This document shows, piece by piece, positions 17,078 to 26,192 of a stretch of DNA of 64,000 bases. Below the pieces are notes generated by a model, which ran no database searches, was not told where the DNA came from, and saw only the letters and a list, made by a program, of their open reading frames with translations. The stretch is taken from assembly GCA_027459645.1 (NCBI GenBank), contig DAIDHQ010000014.1, positions 22,178 through 86,177 of the forward strand, in the 5' to 3' direction. This DNA comes from Vulcanimicrobiota bacterium (GTDB lineage Bacteria > Vulcanimicrobiota > Vulcanimicrobiia > Vulcanimicrobiales > Vulcanimicrobiaceae). The position numbers and the translations under genes were made by a program. Position 1 is the stretch's first letter, and each line of letters starts with the position of its first letter.

Positions 17078-17767
17078 TTACTCGATTGGCGAGAGCGTTT
17101 GTTGAGGGAGCGGTTTGGGCGTATTGAACGTCGATGCGGGCAACGATGACGGAAAGCGATAATCGCTCCACTCGATGCGCTCGCGCGCCTTCTTCCCGTT
17201 TACCGTGGCATCGACGGTCGCGGCGAGCGGGACCCAGTGGCTGCCCTGCTTGCCATAGGTGATCGACCCCGTGCCGCTCGCAATTGCGTTCGAGGTAGTG
17301 AAATCGATCGTCTTCGGCAAGAACGTCAATCCGTCGATCACGACGCGCGTTACGACAAAGCCGCTCGAAGATGCGACGAGCGGGGAAGTCTGAAATTCGT
17401 AATCGAGATGCCGCCCGTCGCGCACCGCGCGAAGAAAGAGCATCGTGTAGGCCGAGGAATGCGGGGCGATCCGCCCGATGAAATACCGGTCAGGCCTGTC
17501 TTCGATGCGCACGACCTTGTGCGCGAGGCGCTTTCCGTCGACCGCCAGGATCTCGTCGCGCACTTTCTTTCCCGTACGATAGATTTGATGACGCTGCTCG
17601 ATCGCCGTCGTCCCCGCCTGCGAAACGGCGTACTGAAAGATCATCGCCTTGGGCGGCTTCAGATCGCTCAGCTCGAGTTCGTAGCGCTGCAGCACCAGTT
17701 GCGAGTCCATCGGTACCGCGCCAAGCAGCGCGAGTACGCCGAAGACCAGCACGACGATCCGTCGCAT
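17078..17767 (-). CDS. Secreted protein of unknown function, 229 aa
   Basis: The N-terminus (MRRIVVLVFGVLALLGAVPM) is a Sec signal peptide. The mature part is beta-rich with alternating polar and hydrophobic strands, resembling outer-membrane lipoprotein-carrier or LolA-like beta folds only in general texture. I do not recognise a family. It starts 2 bases after the alaS stop and is followed by the glycosyltransferase genes. A role in envelope assembly is possible but inferred from context. Confidence 0.75.
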   Translation of the reverse strand: MRRIVVLVFGVLALLGAVPMDSQLVLQRYELELSDLKPPKAMIFQYAVSQAGTTAIEQRHQIYRTGKKVRDEILAVDGKRLAHKVVRIEDRPDRYFIGRIAPHSSAYTMLFLRAVRDGRHLDYEFQTSPLVASSSGFVVTRVVIDGLTFLPKTIDFTTSNAIASGTGSITYGKQGSHWVPLAATVDATVNGKKARERIEWSDYRFPSSLPASTFNTPKPLPQQTLSPIE

Positions 17768-17769
17768 CG

Positions 17770-20382
17770 TCAGTTCAAAACCGCGTCGCGGATGGCGTTG
17801 AGCGCGTCGGAGGCACCGCCGGCATTCTTACCGCCACCCTGCGCTTGAGCGGGTGCGCCGCCGCCTTTCCCGCCGACGAGCGGGGCCGCAAGCTTCACCA
17901 AATTGCCGGCGTGGACGCCGGATTTAACGAGGTCGTCGCTTGCGGAAACGAGCAGCGATACCGTGCCGTTGTCGATTCCCGCGAGCGCGATGACGCCGCT
18001 GTGCAAACGATTGCGCAGCGCGCTCGTAAGATGACGCAGCGCTTCGGCATTTGCTTCGTGCACGACGGCTCCGACGAACGCGCGATCGCCTTTGCGTTCG
18101 ACGCGTTCGAGATACGATTGCGCGTCGGCCGCGGCCAGGCGCGCCTTCAACTGCCCGACGGCAGTTTGAAGATCGCGCACCTCGCGTTGGATTTTGCCGA
18201 TGCGTTCGCCAAGTTCGTCGGGCGTGGTCGCAAGCGACGATGCGAGATCGCCGACCAGCGTCTGTTGTTTGTTCACGAATTCTTCCGAGGCGGCGGAGAC
18301 GCAGCTTTCGATGCGCCGGATACCGCTGCCGATCGACGATTCGCTCAAGATCAGAAAGAGTCCGAGTTCGCCGGTGGTGTGCGAATGCGTGCCGCCGCAG
18401 AATTCGACCGAAGGACCCGCTTGCACGACGCGGACGACCTCGCCATATTTCTCGCCGGCCATCGTGATGGCGCCCGTCGCGCGCGCTTGTTCGATCGGCA
18501 ACTCGCGCGTGATCAGATGCGAGTCGTCGCGGATCATTTCGTTTACGCGCGCGCTAACAGCGTGGCGTTGTTCGGGCGAAAGCGCGCCGCCGGGCCAACG
18601 AAAATCGAAGCGCATGCGATCGATACCGACCCACGATCCGGCTTGCGACACGTCGTCGCCAAGCACGTCCTTAAGCGCGCGCTGCAGCAGATGCGCCGAG
18701 GTGTGGTGGCGGCGAATCTCGCGGCGCCACCAATCGAAGACCGCCGTATGCACGCGGTTGCTCGCGCGGAATTCGCCGCTTCGCACGATGCCGTGATGTG
18801 CGACCGCATCGCCCATGAACTGGGTATCGTCGACTTCGAACACCGATCCGTCGGCGAGCGTCAGCCGGCCGCGGTCGCCGATCTGGCCGCCGCGTTCGGC
18901 ATAGAACGACGTGCGGTCCAGAATCACGGTTCCGCGGTCGCCGGCACGCAGTTCTTCGACGGGCTTTTCTTCCTTGAGAAGCGCGACGATCTCGCCGTCG
19001 CCCTCCAGACCTTCGTAGCCCGTGAATTCGGTCTTGATCGCGGGCAATTCCGCCAGGGTCACGACCGCGCGCTTGGATTTCGCGTCGCGACGCGCGCGCT
19101 CGCGTTGTTCGTTCATCGCCGTTTCGAATTCACCCGTGTCGACCGCGACGCCGCCGTCGCTCGCGATCTCGCGCGTGAGCTCGATCGGAAACCCGTAGGT
19201 ATCGTGAAGCACGAACGCGTCTTGACCGGAAATCAAGCGCGTACAGTTGTCGTTCGCGTCTTGAATCAAGCGATCGAGCATCGCCATGCCGCGTTCGAGC
19301 GTGCGATCGAAGGTTTGCTCCTCCGCGCGCAGCGTCTGCTGAATGCGCGAAACGTTCTGGCGCAATTCCGGATACCCGGGCGCGAGCGACTGCACGACGG
19401 CCGGAACGAGCTCGGTCAAAAAGCCGTTCGGATACCCCAGCAAACGGCCGTTGCGGATCGCGCGGCGAATCAGAAAGCGCAGCACGTATCCGCGATCGGT
19501 ATTCGACGGAAAGATGCCGTCATTGATCAGGAACGTCACGGCGCGCGCGTGATCGGCGATGATGTTCTGACGGACGCGTCGTTCGTCAGGCGCGAGCGAG
19601 GTTTGCCCGACCGGCGGCTGCGCGGCGATCAGATCGGTGAAGAGATCCGTCTCGTACATCGACGCTTGACCGTTCGCAAGTGCCAGGCAACGTTCGAATC
19701 CCGCGCCGGTATCGATCGATTTCTTTGGAAGTTCGGTCAGCTTACCGTCTGCTGAGCGGTTGTACTGCTGAAAGACGACGTTCCAGAACTCGACGTACCG
19801 GTTGCCGAGATTCGGGCCCGTATCGTCGGGGCCGCTCGCGTATTCCGCACCGGTGTCGTAGAAAAGCTCGCTGCACGGTCCGCACGGCCCCGTCGGGCCC
19901 ATCGTCCAGAAGTTGTCTTCGTCCCATCGGCTGATGCGCTCTTTGGGTAGACCGATCTCTTCGATCCAGATGCGTTCGGCTTCATCGTCGCCCGTGTGCA
20001 CGGTCACGTAGATGCGCTTGGGGTCGAGCTTGAGCACCTGCGTCGAGAATTCCCACGCCCAGGCGATCGCTTCGCGCTTGTAATAATCGCCGAACGAAAA
20101 GTTCCCGAGCATTTCCAGGAACGTCCCGTGCCGTCCGGTGCGCCCGACGTTTTCGATATCGCTCTTGGCACCCGCAACGCGCAGGCAACGCTGCACAGTC
20201 ACCGCCCGCGGCGCCGGCGGAGGCTGCTCCCCAAGGAAGACCGGAACGAACTGCTCCATTCCGGCGATCGTGAAGAGGGTGGTCGACATGGCGTCGGGGA
20301 TCAGGCTGGCTGAGGGCAGCAGCTTGTGCTGCTTCCCAACGAAAAAGTCGATCCAGGCTTGGCGGAGTTCTTGGCTTTTCAT
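17770..20382 (-). CDS. alaS: Alanyl-tRNA synthetase, 870 aa
   Basis: Charges tRNA-Ala with alanine in the cytosol and clears mis-charged Ser/Gly. The class II catalytic core is residues 1-250. The editing domain contains HHTSAHLLQ with zinc-binding His residues and the CGGTHSHTTGE motif further on. The C-terminal domain ends with Gly-rich GGKGGGAPAQAQGGG and a terminal helix, as in all full-length enzymes. Length is normal. It leads an operon with a secreted protein and two glycosyltransferases. Confidence 0.98.
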   Translation of the reverse strand: MKSQELRQAWIDFFVGKQHKLLPSASLIPDAMSTTLFTIAGMEQFVPVFLGEQPPPAPRAVTVQRCLRVAGAKSDIENVGRTGRHGTFLEMLGNFSFGDYYKREAIAWAWEFSTQVLKLDPKRIYVTVHTGDDEAERIWIEEIGLPKERISRWDEDNFWTMGPTGPCGPCSELFYDTGAEYASGPDDTGPNLGNRYVEFWNVVFQQYNRSADGKLTELPKKSIDTGAGFERCLALANGQASMYETDLFTDLIAAQPPVGQTSLAPDERRVRQNIIADHARAVTFLINDGIFPSNTDRGYVLRFLIRRAIRNGRLLGYPNGFLTELVPAVVQSLAPGYPELRQNVSRIQQTLRAEEQTFDRTLERGMAMLDRLIQDANDNCTRLISGQDAFVLHDTYGFPIELTREIASDGGVAVDTGEFETAMNEQRERARRDAKSKRAVVTLAELPAIKTEFTGYEGLEGDGEIVALLKEEKPVEELRAGDRGTVILDRTSFYAERGGQIGDRGRLTLADGSVFEVDDTQFMGDAVAHHGIVRSGEFRASNRVHTAVFDWWRREIRRHHTSAHLLQRALKDVLGDDVSQAGSWVGIDRMRFDFRWPGGALSPEQRHAVSARVNEMIRDDSHLITRELPIEQARATGAITMAGEKYGEVVRVVQAGPSVEFCGGTHSHTTGELGLFLILSESSIGSGIRRIESCVSAASEEFVNKQQTLVGDLASSLATTPDELGERIGKIQREVRDLQTAVGQLKARLAAADAQSYLERVERKGDRAFVGAVVHEANAEALRHLTSALRNRLHSGVIALAGIDNGTVSLLVSASDDLVKSGVHAGNLVKLAAPLVGGKGGGAPAQAQGGGKNAGGASDALNAIRDAVLN

Positions 20383-20480
20383 GGGCGGTTAATCCGGAAT
20401 ACTAGCAAAGGCGCGGGGTGCCCCGCTACCGCAGGAGAAGTATCCGGCAGCGGGTGTGCGGATATGAGGATGCCGCACCA

Positions 20481-22148
20481 ATGAGGATAAAACCCGGCAG
20501 CGCGCGCGACTGGCAACCCTTCCTCACTACCGCGCTCGAGAACGCCAACGACGCGATCATTTTCTACGACCTCGCTTCCGACGGCCGGTCGTTTTGCATT
20601 GCCTACGTGAATCCGACGTTCGAAGAGCAGACGGGCTACGGCCCCCTGGAGGCGCTCGGAAAGGCGCCGGATCTCATGTACGGACCACAGACGGATTTCG
20701 CCGCCGCGCGGGCGCTCGCCGCGAGCTTGCGAGCGTGCAAGCCGGCGCGGGGCGAGCTGCTGAAGTATCGCAAAGACGGCTCGACGTTCTGGGCCGAAGT
20801 CAACATGCGCCCCTTGCTTGAGGCCGACGGGACGTTGCTCGGCGTCGTCGCGATTCAGCGAGACATCACGCATCGAAAACGCGCAGAGGAACATCACACG
20901 CGGACGCAGGCGCTGTTGGATGCGCTGATGCGCAACACCGATAATCTGATCTTTGCCAAGGATCTCGACGGGCGCTACGTGTTTGTCAACGACGAGGTTG
21001 CACGGCTCTTTGGAAAGGAGCGCGAGGCGATACTCGGACGAACGGATTTCGATCTGTTTCCCCACGAGATTGCCGAACGCTTGCGCCAAAACGACGCGAT
21101 CGCGCAGGCACTGAAGGCGCCCGCCACGAGCGAGGAAACGATCGTCACGAACGGACATTCCCGTACGTATCTTTCGGTTAAATTTGCGCTTTATGACGAA
21201 GGCGGCGAGCCGTATGCAACGTGCGGCATCGCTACCGACATCACGGAACGCGTCGCGACGACGAATCAGCTGAAGTTGCTGCAGATCGCTCTCGACCAAG
21301 CCAACGACGCGATCGTGATCTTCACGCTCAACGGCGACGCTTGGCATATCAGCTATGCCAACGAAATGATGGTTCGTATGACCGGCTACGCCCGCGAAGA
21401 GCTGGTCGGGGGGACCACCGATCTCTTGACGGGCCCGCTGTCGGATGTCGAGGCCTTGCAGCGGTCGCGCGACGACCTCAAACTTGGGAACGGCGCCCGT
21501 GGAGAGTTTCTCGCGTATCGTAGGGACGGCAGCACGTTTTGGATCGAGTTCAACGCGAGCCCACTGCTGACCGAAGGCGACGAACGATATACCGTCGTCG
21601 TGTATCGGGACGTTACGAAGAAAAAGGACCGCGAAGAACAACTCTCTTTCGAAGCTTCACACGACGCGCTGACGGGGGCATTCAACCGGCGTTATCTGGA
21701 TCGAGCGCTCGAGCATGCGCTCATGGATGCGCGCCAACGGCAGACCGAGCACGGCCTGATCGTTTTCGATCTCGACGGATTCAAGGCAGTCAACGACGAG
21801 TACGGGCACGAAGCCGGCGACAAGCTTTTGGCGGCGCTCACCATTTTGATCGCGAGCCGCCTCCGGCGTGGCGACGTGCTCGCGCGCCACGGGGGCGATG
21901 AGTTCGCCGTCATCTTACTCGGCTGCTCGCTCGAGCAGTCGCGCTATATCGCCGAAGAGCTCCTGCGCGCGATCGATGCCTACGCCTACCCGTGGAAGGG
22001 CGTGCGTCTTCACGTGAGCGCGAGCGCGGGCATCACGGCGCTCGATGCATCCGAGCAGACGGTACGCGACGTCTTACGCGCCGCCGATCAGGCGTGTTAC
22101 GCCGCAAAACGCGGCGGCAAGAATCGCGTCGCGCTTGCAGAGCGTTAA
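20481..22148 (+). CDS. Diguanylate cyclase with three PAS domains, 555 aa
   Basis: Makes the second messenger cyclic di-GMP from two GTP. Three PAS sensor domains occupy roughly residues 12-130, 140-262 and 268-388; the first and third share the same NDAI-motif opening and a PLLxxxG core, so they look duplicated. The catalytic GGDEF domain starts near 395, with the active loop RHGGDEFAVIL at about 470 and an RRGD inhibitory I-site just before it, predicting product feedback. No membrane helix, so it is cytosolic and senses small ligands, oxygen or redox. The start is ATG 20481; a longer frame from 20418 adds only low-quality sequence. Confidence 0.93.
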   Translation: MRIKPGSARDWQPFLTTALENANDAIIFYDLASDGRSFCIAYVNPTFEEQTGYGPLEALGKAPDLMYGPQTDFAAARALAASLRACKPARGELLKYRKDGSTFWAEVNMRPLLEADGTLLGVVAIQRDITHRKRAEEHHTRTQALLDALMRNTDNLIFAKDLDGRYVFVNDEVARLFGKEREAILGRTDFDLFPHEIAERLRQNDAIAQALKAPATSEETIVTNGHSRTYLSVKFALYDEGGEPYATCGIATDITERVATTNQLKLLQIALDQANDAIVIFTLNGDAWHISYANEMMVRMTGYAREELVGGTTDLLTGPLSDVEALQRSRDDLKLGNGARGEFLAYRRDGSTFWIEFNASPLLTEGDERYTVVVYRDVTKKKDREEQLSFEASHDALTGAFNRRYLDRALEHALMDARQRQTEHGLIVFDLDGFKAVNDEYGHEAGDKLLAALTILIASRLRRGDVLARHGGDEFAVILLGCSLEQSRYIAEELLRAIDAYAYPWKGVRLHVSASAGITALDASEQTVRDVLRAADQACYAAKRGGKNRVALAER

Positions 22149-22537
22149 GTCGTTCGCAATTGGCGACGAATTGCGCCCGCGCTAAACAGCACGGCCGCAA
22201 GGAGCTCAGCCCAGGCTGTGTAGCGGCTTGTTGCGCCGTGGTGACGCGCGAACGACTCCAAAAACGCAGCCATGAAAAGCGCGACGGCCCATAACGTTAG
22301 CGGCGCGCTCTTTCCCGCTACCCTCCCGGCTATGTCGTCGGCTATTGTAAGGCTGATGAGCAGAAGCACACCCGCAATCTCGCACCACGGTTCCGTTCCA
22401 AAAAACGCATAACGCCATGTCGCCCGGTGCGCCACTTCATAAACGACGTGAACGACGTACCAGACGAGTATTGCGATAGACGCCCAATCGACGCGGGGAC
22501 GCTTTTTCATCAAACTCGCATAATGCTTGGCGATCAC
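22145..22537 (-). CDS. Hypothetical membrane protein, up to 130 aa
   Basis: Four likely membrane helices and no catalytic motif. It lies immediately after the CPBP gene on the same strand (stop TAA followed by GTG), which suggests co-expression. An alternative start at ATG 22510 would give 121 residues and removes little. The region has lower GC and less biased codons than its surroundings, matching the neighbouring CPBP gene. No family recognised. Confidence 0.65.
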   Translation of the reverse strand: MIAKHYASLMKKRPRVDWASIAILVWYVVHVVYEVAHRATWRYAFFGTEPWCEIAGVLLLISLTIADDIAGRVAGKSAPLTLWAVALFMAAFLESFARHHGATSRYTAWAELLAAVLFSAGAIRRQLRTT

Positions 22538-23173
22538 TTAGCGAACGAACAGTGCAACCAGCGCTACGCCGCTGTTCCATACAAAGTGCGCTGCCATGGT
22601 AATCAGTAACGATTGATATCTTTCACGTGCATACGATACATATATCGTTAGCGGCAAAATCGAGATGTTAAATGCATGGAACGCCCAAAAAAAGACCGCA
22701 GTGATGATTACTCCGATCAACCCCCATCTGCGTAGCGTCGTTTGAAGCCATCCCCGAAAGATCAGCTCTTCAATCACCGGCGCAGTCAAGCTGAGATACA
22801 AAAAGCCAGTTAACGATCCCTCTACTTGAACCACATTGCCGATCCGATGAGTGACGTCGATATCTGCGTGGATTTTTATCGCGAGAACCACCCCAAATAT
22901 TAGGAATGGAACCGCGAAGCCAAAAACGAGAACTTTTGCGTAATTTACCACGCCAAAAAGGCACGGCATGACGGAGCGGCGTCCCGCGAATAACGCGATG
23001 CCTGCCAAAATCACTTGACTAAGAGATGCGACGGGCCACCAGAGGTAGCCCGTCGCATACGCCACACCAAGTCCAATCCAGGCCACCGAAATCTCTGCGA
23101 GGTGACCATCCTTAACGAATAGAGAAAAGGCATTGTTTACGGCGGCGGATCGATCTGTGGGGCGACTCGACAT
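22538..23173 (-). CDS. CPBP (Abi) family intramembrane protease, 211 aa
   Basis: Members are membrane-embedded proteases or prenyl-protein processing enzymes, some protecting bacteriocin producers. Motif 1 EELIFRG (Glu135, Glu136, Arg140), motif 2 FHAFN (His166) and motif 3 AHFVWN (His196, Asn200) are all present, so the enzyme should be active. About six to eight membrane spans. It sits in an AT-richer islet with an unknown membrane protein and a Pro-rich protein. The specific substrate is unknown. Confidence 0.92.
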   Translation of the reverse strand: MSSRPTDRSAAVNNAFSLFVKDGHLAEISVAWIGLGVAYATGYLWWPVASLSQVILAGIALFAGRRSVMPCLFGVVNYAKVLVFGFAVPFLIFGVVLAIKIHADIDVTHRIGNVVQVEGSLTGFLYLSLTAPVIEELIFRGWLQTTLRRWGLIGVIITAVFFWAFHAFNISILPLTIYVSYARERYQSLLITMAAHFVWNSGVALVALFVR

Positions 23174-23185
23174 TTCAGGAAGCCA

Positions 23186-23740
23186 CTACGCGTACGTGTC
23201 GATCGACTGGTACGCGGCGAAGGCTGCAGCCGTTCCGCCGAGGATCTGATAACTCGTAAGCCCCGTCGCTAGCATATCTCGAGCAAAGTTCTGTGCTAGC
23301 TGTTTTGCCGAATCCGGTAATTGTGCGGAAAGACCGCCTGGCGCTGATTCGGGAATTATCGGCGGTTCACCACCGGGCGGATCCTCCGGCGGCAGTTGCG
23401 ACTTAACGTAGTTCCAAAAACTCTGCCCGAACTGCTGGAGGTTCGACATAACTCCGGGCCCGTATTTCGACCATGCCGCTTGTGCTCCAGCCCAGATACC
23501 CCCGGAGAGGATCGAGTTCTTCGTCACCCAGGCTTGAAAGGCGTTATAGGCATCCAACGCTTTGCTGACAATGCCGGCAGGACCGCTCGGCGTCGGCTTA
23601 GTCGTCGCTCCCTCTTCCGGCGGTCGCGAGTTTGGGTTTGGGGATCCGATTACGAGCGACGAGTCAGGATGCGCAGGGGTGCGCGTCCAGACGATGGTCG
23701 GGGGTGGGGGGGGAGTTGTACCCGGCGGTACTGCAGACAT
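23186..23740 (-). CDS. Pro-rich hypothetical protein, 184 aa, next to a CPBP protease
   Basis: ATG 23740 is preceded by AAGGAATC, so I prefer it over the longer frame that starts at 23815. The N-terminus is Pro-rich (TTPPPPPTIV) and the middle (residues 60-130) is helical with many Trp, Tyr and Phe residues. The C-terminus has a Gly/Ala-rich helix (LGGTAAAFAAYQS). No signal peptide, no enzyme motif. An 8-base C run in the coding strand sits near the Pro codons and could be slippage-prone. Its position next to a CPBP protease invites the idea of a processed peptide or a substrate, but that is inference. Confidence 0.6.
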   Translation of the reverse strand: MSAVPPGTTPPPPPTIVWTRTPAHPDSSLVIGSPNPNSRPPEEGATTKPTPSGPAGIVSKALDAYNAFQAWVTKNSILSGGIWAGAQAAWSKYGPGVMSNLQQFGQSFWNYVKSQLPPEDPPGGEPPIIPESAPGGLSAQLPDSAKQLAQNFARDMLATGLTSYQILGGTAAAFAAYQSIDTYA

Positions 23741-23872
23741 TGTGATTCCTTTCACAGCAGTGTTGTTTAGGCGGCAGCCATTTCTCACTGCGTCCACTTG
23801 GTATCCTTTAATCATCGCGTGGTATAATTAGCACCAGCCGAATACAAATAACCACGGTCGTCAGCAGTAGCC

Positions 23873-24190
23873 CTATTGACCTCTGCGAACCTGCAAACCA
23901 GCCTTTTTTGCACACTCGTGCATCATTGCGCGAAGCCTGGGATTGTCGGGTTTCAGCGCCGTGAGTTCAGTATCGCTGAATTCGGTTTCGATCTTATCTT
24001 CGGTGCACGAACAATACTGTATGCCTTGCGCGCCGGGAACGCCCTTTTCGCACGAATTCAAGAAGGTGGCACGAAACGTCAAGCGCATCTGCTCGTCTGA
24101 CTGCGGCTGATTTGCGCCATTCGTGTGCCTCGCACCCGAGCACCCCGTCGCGAGTGCCAGGACGACGACGGCGACGAGGAGTCTACTCAT
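23873..24190 (-). CDS. Small lipoprotein, 105 aa
   Basis: A signal sequence ends with lipobox LATGC (Cys17). The mature part contains four Cys residues, which may form disulfides, and a short helical tail. It lies 55 bases from the sigB stop on the same strand but downstream of it, so it may be part of the stress operon. No known family. Confidence 0.7.
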   Translation of the reverse strand: MSRLLVAVVVLALATGCSGARHTNGANQPQSDEQMRLTFRATFLNSCEKGVPGAQGIQYCSCTEDKIETEFSDTELTALKPDNPRLRAMMHECAKKAGLQVRRGQ

Positions 24191-24245
24191 ACCTCTTGAG
24201 CCAGTTCGCGTTGGCGCATTGCGCTAGCTTGCGCCGCCCGCCTTG

Positions 24246-25052
24246 CTACTCCTTGAGGACGGCGCGCAATTTCTCGAGCGCTTTGGCCTGCAGGCGCGAG
24301 ACGTGCATCTGCGAGACGTTGAGACGCTTGGCGATCTCAGTCTGCGAAACGGATTCGTAGAAGCGCAAATAAATGATGACGCGTTCGCGTCCGGTGAGCA
24401 CGTGGAACGCGCGTTCCAGATTCGCGCGGTCTTCCAGCAACTCGAGTCCCGAATCGGTAATGCCGACCGTGTCGGCGAGCGTTTGCGACTTCTTGTCGCC
24501 TTCGCCCGAAACTTCAGAATCGAGCGAGAGCAAGTTATAGGCTTGCCCCAACTCTTGGGCTTCGAGAATCTCTTCTTCCGTCGCATTCAGGCGTTCGGCC
24601 AGTTCGGCAACCGTCGGGCTGCGCCCGAGTTCGACTGCCATTTTTTCGTTCGCGCGGTTGACCGAGAGATTGAGTTCTTGCAAGCGGCGCGGAACCTTGA
24701 CCGCCCAGCCCTTGTCGCGGAAATAGCGCTTGATCTCACCGACGATCGTGGGCGTCGCATACGTCGTGAACTCGACGCCGCGGTCCAGCTCGAATCGATC
24801 GATTGCCTTGAGCAGCCCTACCGTGCCGACTTGCACCAGATCGTCGAGCGGTTCGCCGCGGTTCGCAAACTTGAGCGCGAGAAAGCGCACGAGATTCAGA
24901 TGCGCGACGACCAGGTCGTTGCGCAGTTGCTCGTATTCGGTGTCTTTGCGCTCGGGATCCGCGTCGTGGCGCGATCTCGCGACGGCGAAAAGACCAAACA
25001 GCGCTCGCGTGCGCTCCCGATCGGAGCGCACGTCACTATGCGATTCGTGCAC
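24246..25052 (-). CDS. sigB: RNA polymerase sigma factor, SigB/SigF type, 268 aa
   Basis: A group 3 sigma-70 factor that directs RNA polymerase to stress-type promoters. Region 2 is seen near residues 53-120 (DDLVQVGTVGLLKAIDRFE and FTTYATPTIVGEIKRYFRD), region 3 around 130-190, and region 4 helix-turn-helix at the C-terminus (VSQTEIAKRLNVSQMHVSRLQ). Upstream, rsbW and rsbV provide the anti-sigma kinase and antagonist, so its activity is controlled by partner switching. The start lies one base downstream of the rsbW stop. Confidence 0.93.
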   Translation of the reverse strand: MHESHSDVRSDRERTRALFGLFAVARSRHDADPERKDTEYEQLRNDLVVAHLNLVRFLALKFANRGEPLDDLVQVGTVGLLKAIDRFELDRGVEFTTYATPTIVGEIKRYFRDKGWAVKVPRRLQELNLSVNRANEKMAVELGRSPTVAELAERLNATEEEILEAQELGQAYNLLSLDSEVSGEGDKKSQTLADTVGITDSGLELLEDRANLERAFHVLTGRERVIIYLRFYESVSQTEIAKRLNVSQMHVSRLQAKALEKLRAVLKE

Positions 25053-25053
25053 G

Positions 25054-25485
25054 TTAAACGATCAGGTTTTTGGTCATGACGAGTTGCGTACCGTTCTCAG
25101 GATGCACGTCGTACTGCACGTCGTCCATGAGCGAACGGATCAAGAAGACGCCTAGGCCTCCCACGCGCTCGTCGTCGAGATCGCGGGATTGAATGCTCTC
25201 CGGACGCGTTCCGCGCCCGTGATCCCGCACGCTGATGCGCAGGCGATCCGGCAGCGCTTCGCATCGAATTTCTATGTAACTGCTGCCGTGAGCGTGCTGG
25301 ATGGCGTTCGTGCACGCTTCGGCAACCGCGAGTTTGATGTCTTCGATTTCGTCTATGGAAAAATGCAATCGGCTTGCGACCGCAGCGACGGAGAGGCGCG
25401 CGAGCGCAACCCACTCCGCCTTGCACGGAACGCGCAGTTCGACGACGTCCACCTTCTCTTCCGGATGCTGGACGGGCTGGTTCAC
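25054..25485 (-). CDS. rsbW: Anti-sigma factor serine kinase, RsbW/SpoIIAB type, 143 aa
   Basis: A GHKL-fold kinase that binds and sequesters the sigma factor and phosphorylates the antagonist on serine. The N-box EACTNAIQHAHG, the G1 box DHGRG and the G2-like GGLGVFLI are visible in order. Length is normal. The start overlaps the end of rsbV by four bases (ATGA), and it precedes sigB by a base, giving a translationally coupled rsbV-rsbW-sigB cassette. Confidence 0.95.
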   Translation of the reverse strand: MNQPVQHPEEKVDVVELRVPCKAEWVALARLSVAAVASRLHFSIDEIEDIKLAVAEACTNAIQHAHGSSYIEIRCEALPDRLRISVRDHGRGTRPESIQSRDLDDERVGGLGVFLIRSLMDDVQYDVHPENGTQLVMTKNLIV

Positions 25486-25838
25486 ACCAGGGCCTTCATG
25501 GCCGCGTCTTCACTTTCGAAGATGCCGAAAATCTTCACGAGGCCGGTGATGTCGAAGATCTTTTTGATCTGCGGGTTCGTGCAAACCAAGTTCACCGAAC
25601 CGCCGTGTTCGCGAACGCGCTTGAGCCCGCCGATCAGAACGCCGAGGCCGGTCGAATCGATGTAGCGGACCTTCTCCAAATTGATGACCAGGTGATAGAC
25701 GCCGCGATCGATCAGCTCGCCGATGGCGTCTTTGACCTTCGGCGAGGTGTATACGTCGATCTCGCCACCGAGATCCACGACGTAACAATCGCCTTGTGCT
25801 TCACGCACGTTCACCTTGATGTCCAACGTCTTTTTCAC
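25482..25838 (-). CDS. rsbV: Anti-anti-sigma factor, STAS domain, 118 aa
   Basis: When unphosphorylated it binds the kinase and frees the sigma factor. The STAS fold is recognisable, with the phosphorylatable Ser62 in YIDSTGLGVLIGG. The N-terminus KKTLDIKVNVREAQGDCYVV and the C-terminal helix match the family. It starts two bases after the YtxH gene ends. The upstream YtxH and DUF948 genes point to a common stress or envelope operon. Confidence 0.95.
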   Translation of the reverse strand: MKKTLDIKVNVREAQGDCYVVDLGGEIDVYTSPKVKDAIGELIDRGVYHLVINLEKVRYIDSTGLGVLIGGLKRVREHGGSVNLVCTNPQIKKIFDITGLVKIFGIFESEDAAMKALV

Positions 25839-25840
25839 TC

Positions 25841-26179
25841 CTATGCGTCGGCCTTGCGTTCCAGTTCGTCACGCAGCGAGTCCGCGGAAGTCTTTCCTTC
25901 CTCAACCGCGGCGTCGAAATTGCTGCGCGCATTTTCTACGACCGCACGTCCGCGTTCGTATAAATCCGAGGCACTCTCTTGCCACGTCGAGGTAACGTCC
26001 GAAACCCGTCCACGTATGTCGCCCGTGGCGTCCATGGCCAGGTTACCCGCTTCTCGCGCTTTTCCAACCAGCAGGTCCCGGGTTTCTTCTTGGGTCAGGA
26101 GCACGGCCACGGCGCCACCAACGATAGCGCCCAGCAGGAATCCGGCGAAAAAGCCTCCGCCGCGATTCTCATCGTTCAT
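25841..26179 (-). CDS. YtxH-domain membrane protein, 112 aa
   Basis: The N-terminus has a Gly-rich membrane helix (FFAGFLLGAIVGGAVAVLLT) that defines YtxH/gas-vesicle GvpP-like stress proteins, followed by an amphipathic coiled region from residue 40 to the end. It lies between DUF948 and rsbV on the same strand, a common association in which both are controlled by the stress sigma factor. Function is not established in detail. Confidence 0.85.
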   Translation of the reverse strand: MNDENRGGGFFAGFLLGAIVGGAVAVLLTQEETRDLLVGKAREAGNLAMDATGDIRGRVSDVTSTWQESASDLYERGRAVVENARSNFDAAVEEGKTSADSLRDELERKADA

Positions 26180-26192
26180 CGTAGAATCTCTC

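Noticed and set aside
17845..19755. A 636-codon + strand frame over alaS.
   Set aside because: Antisense to alaS, with no domain.
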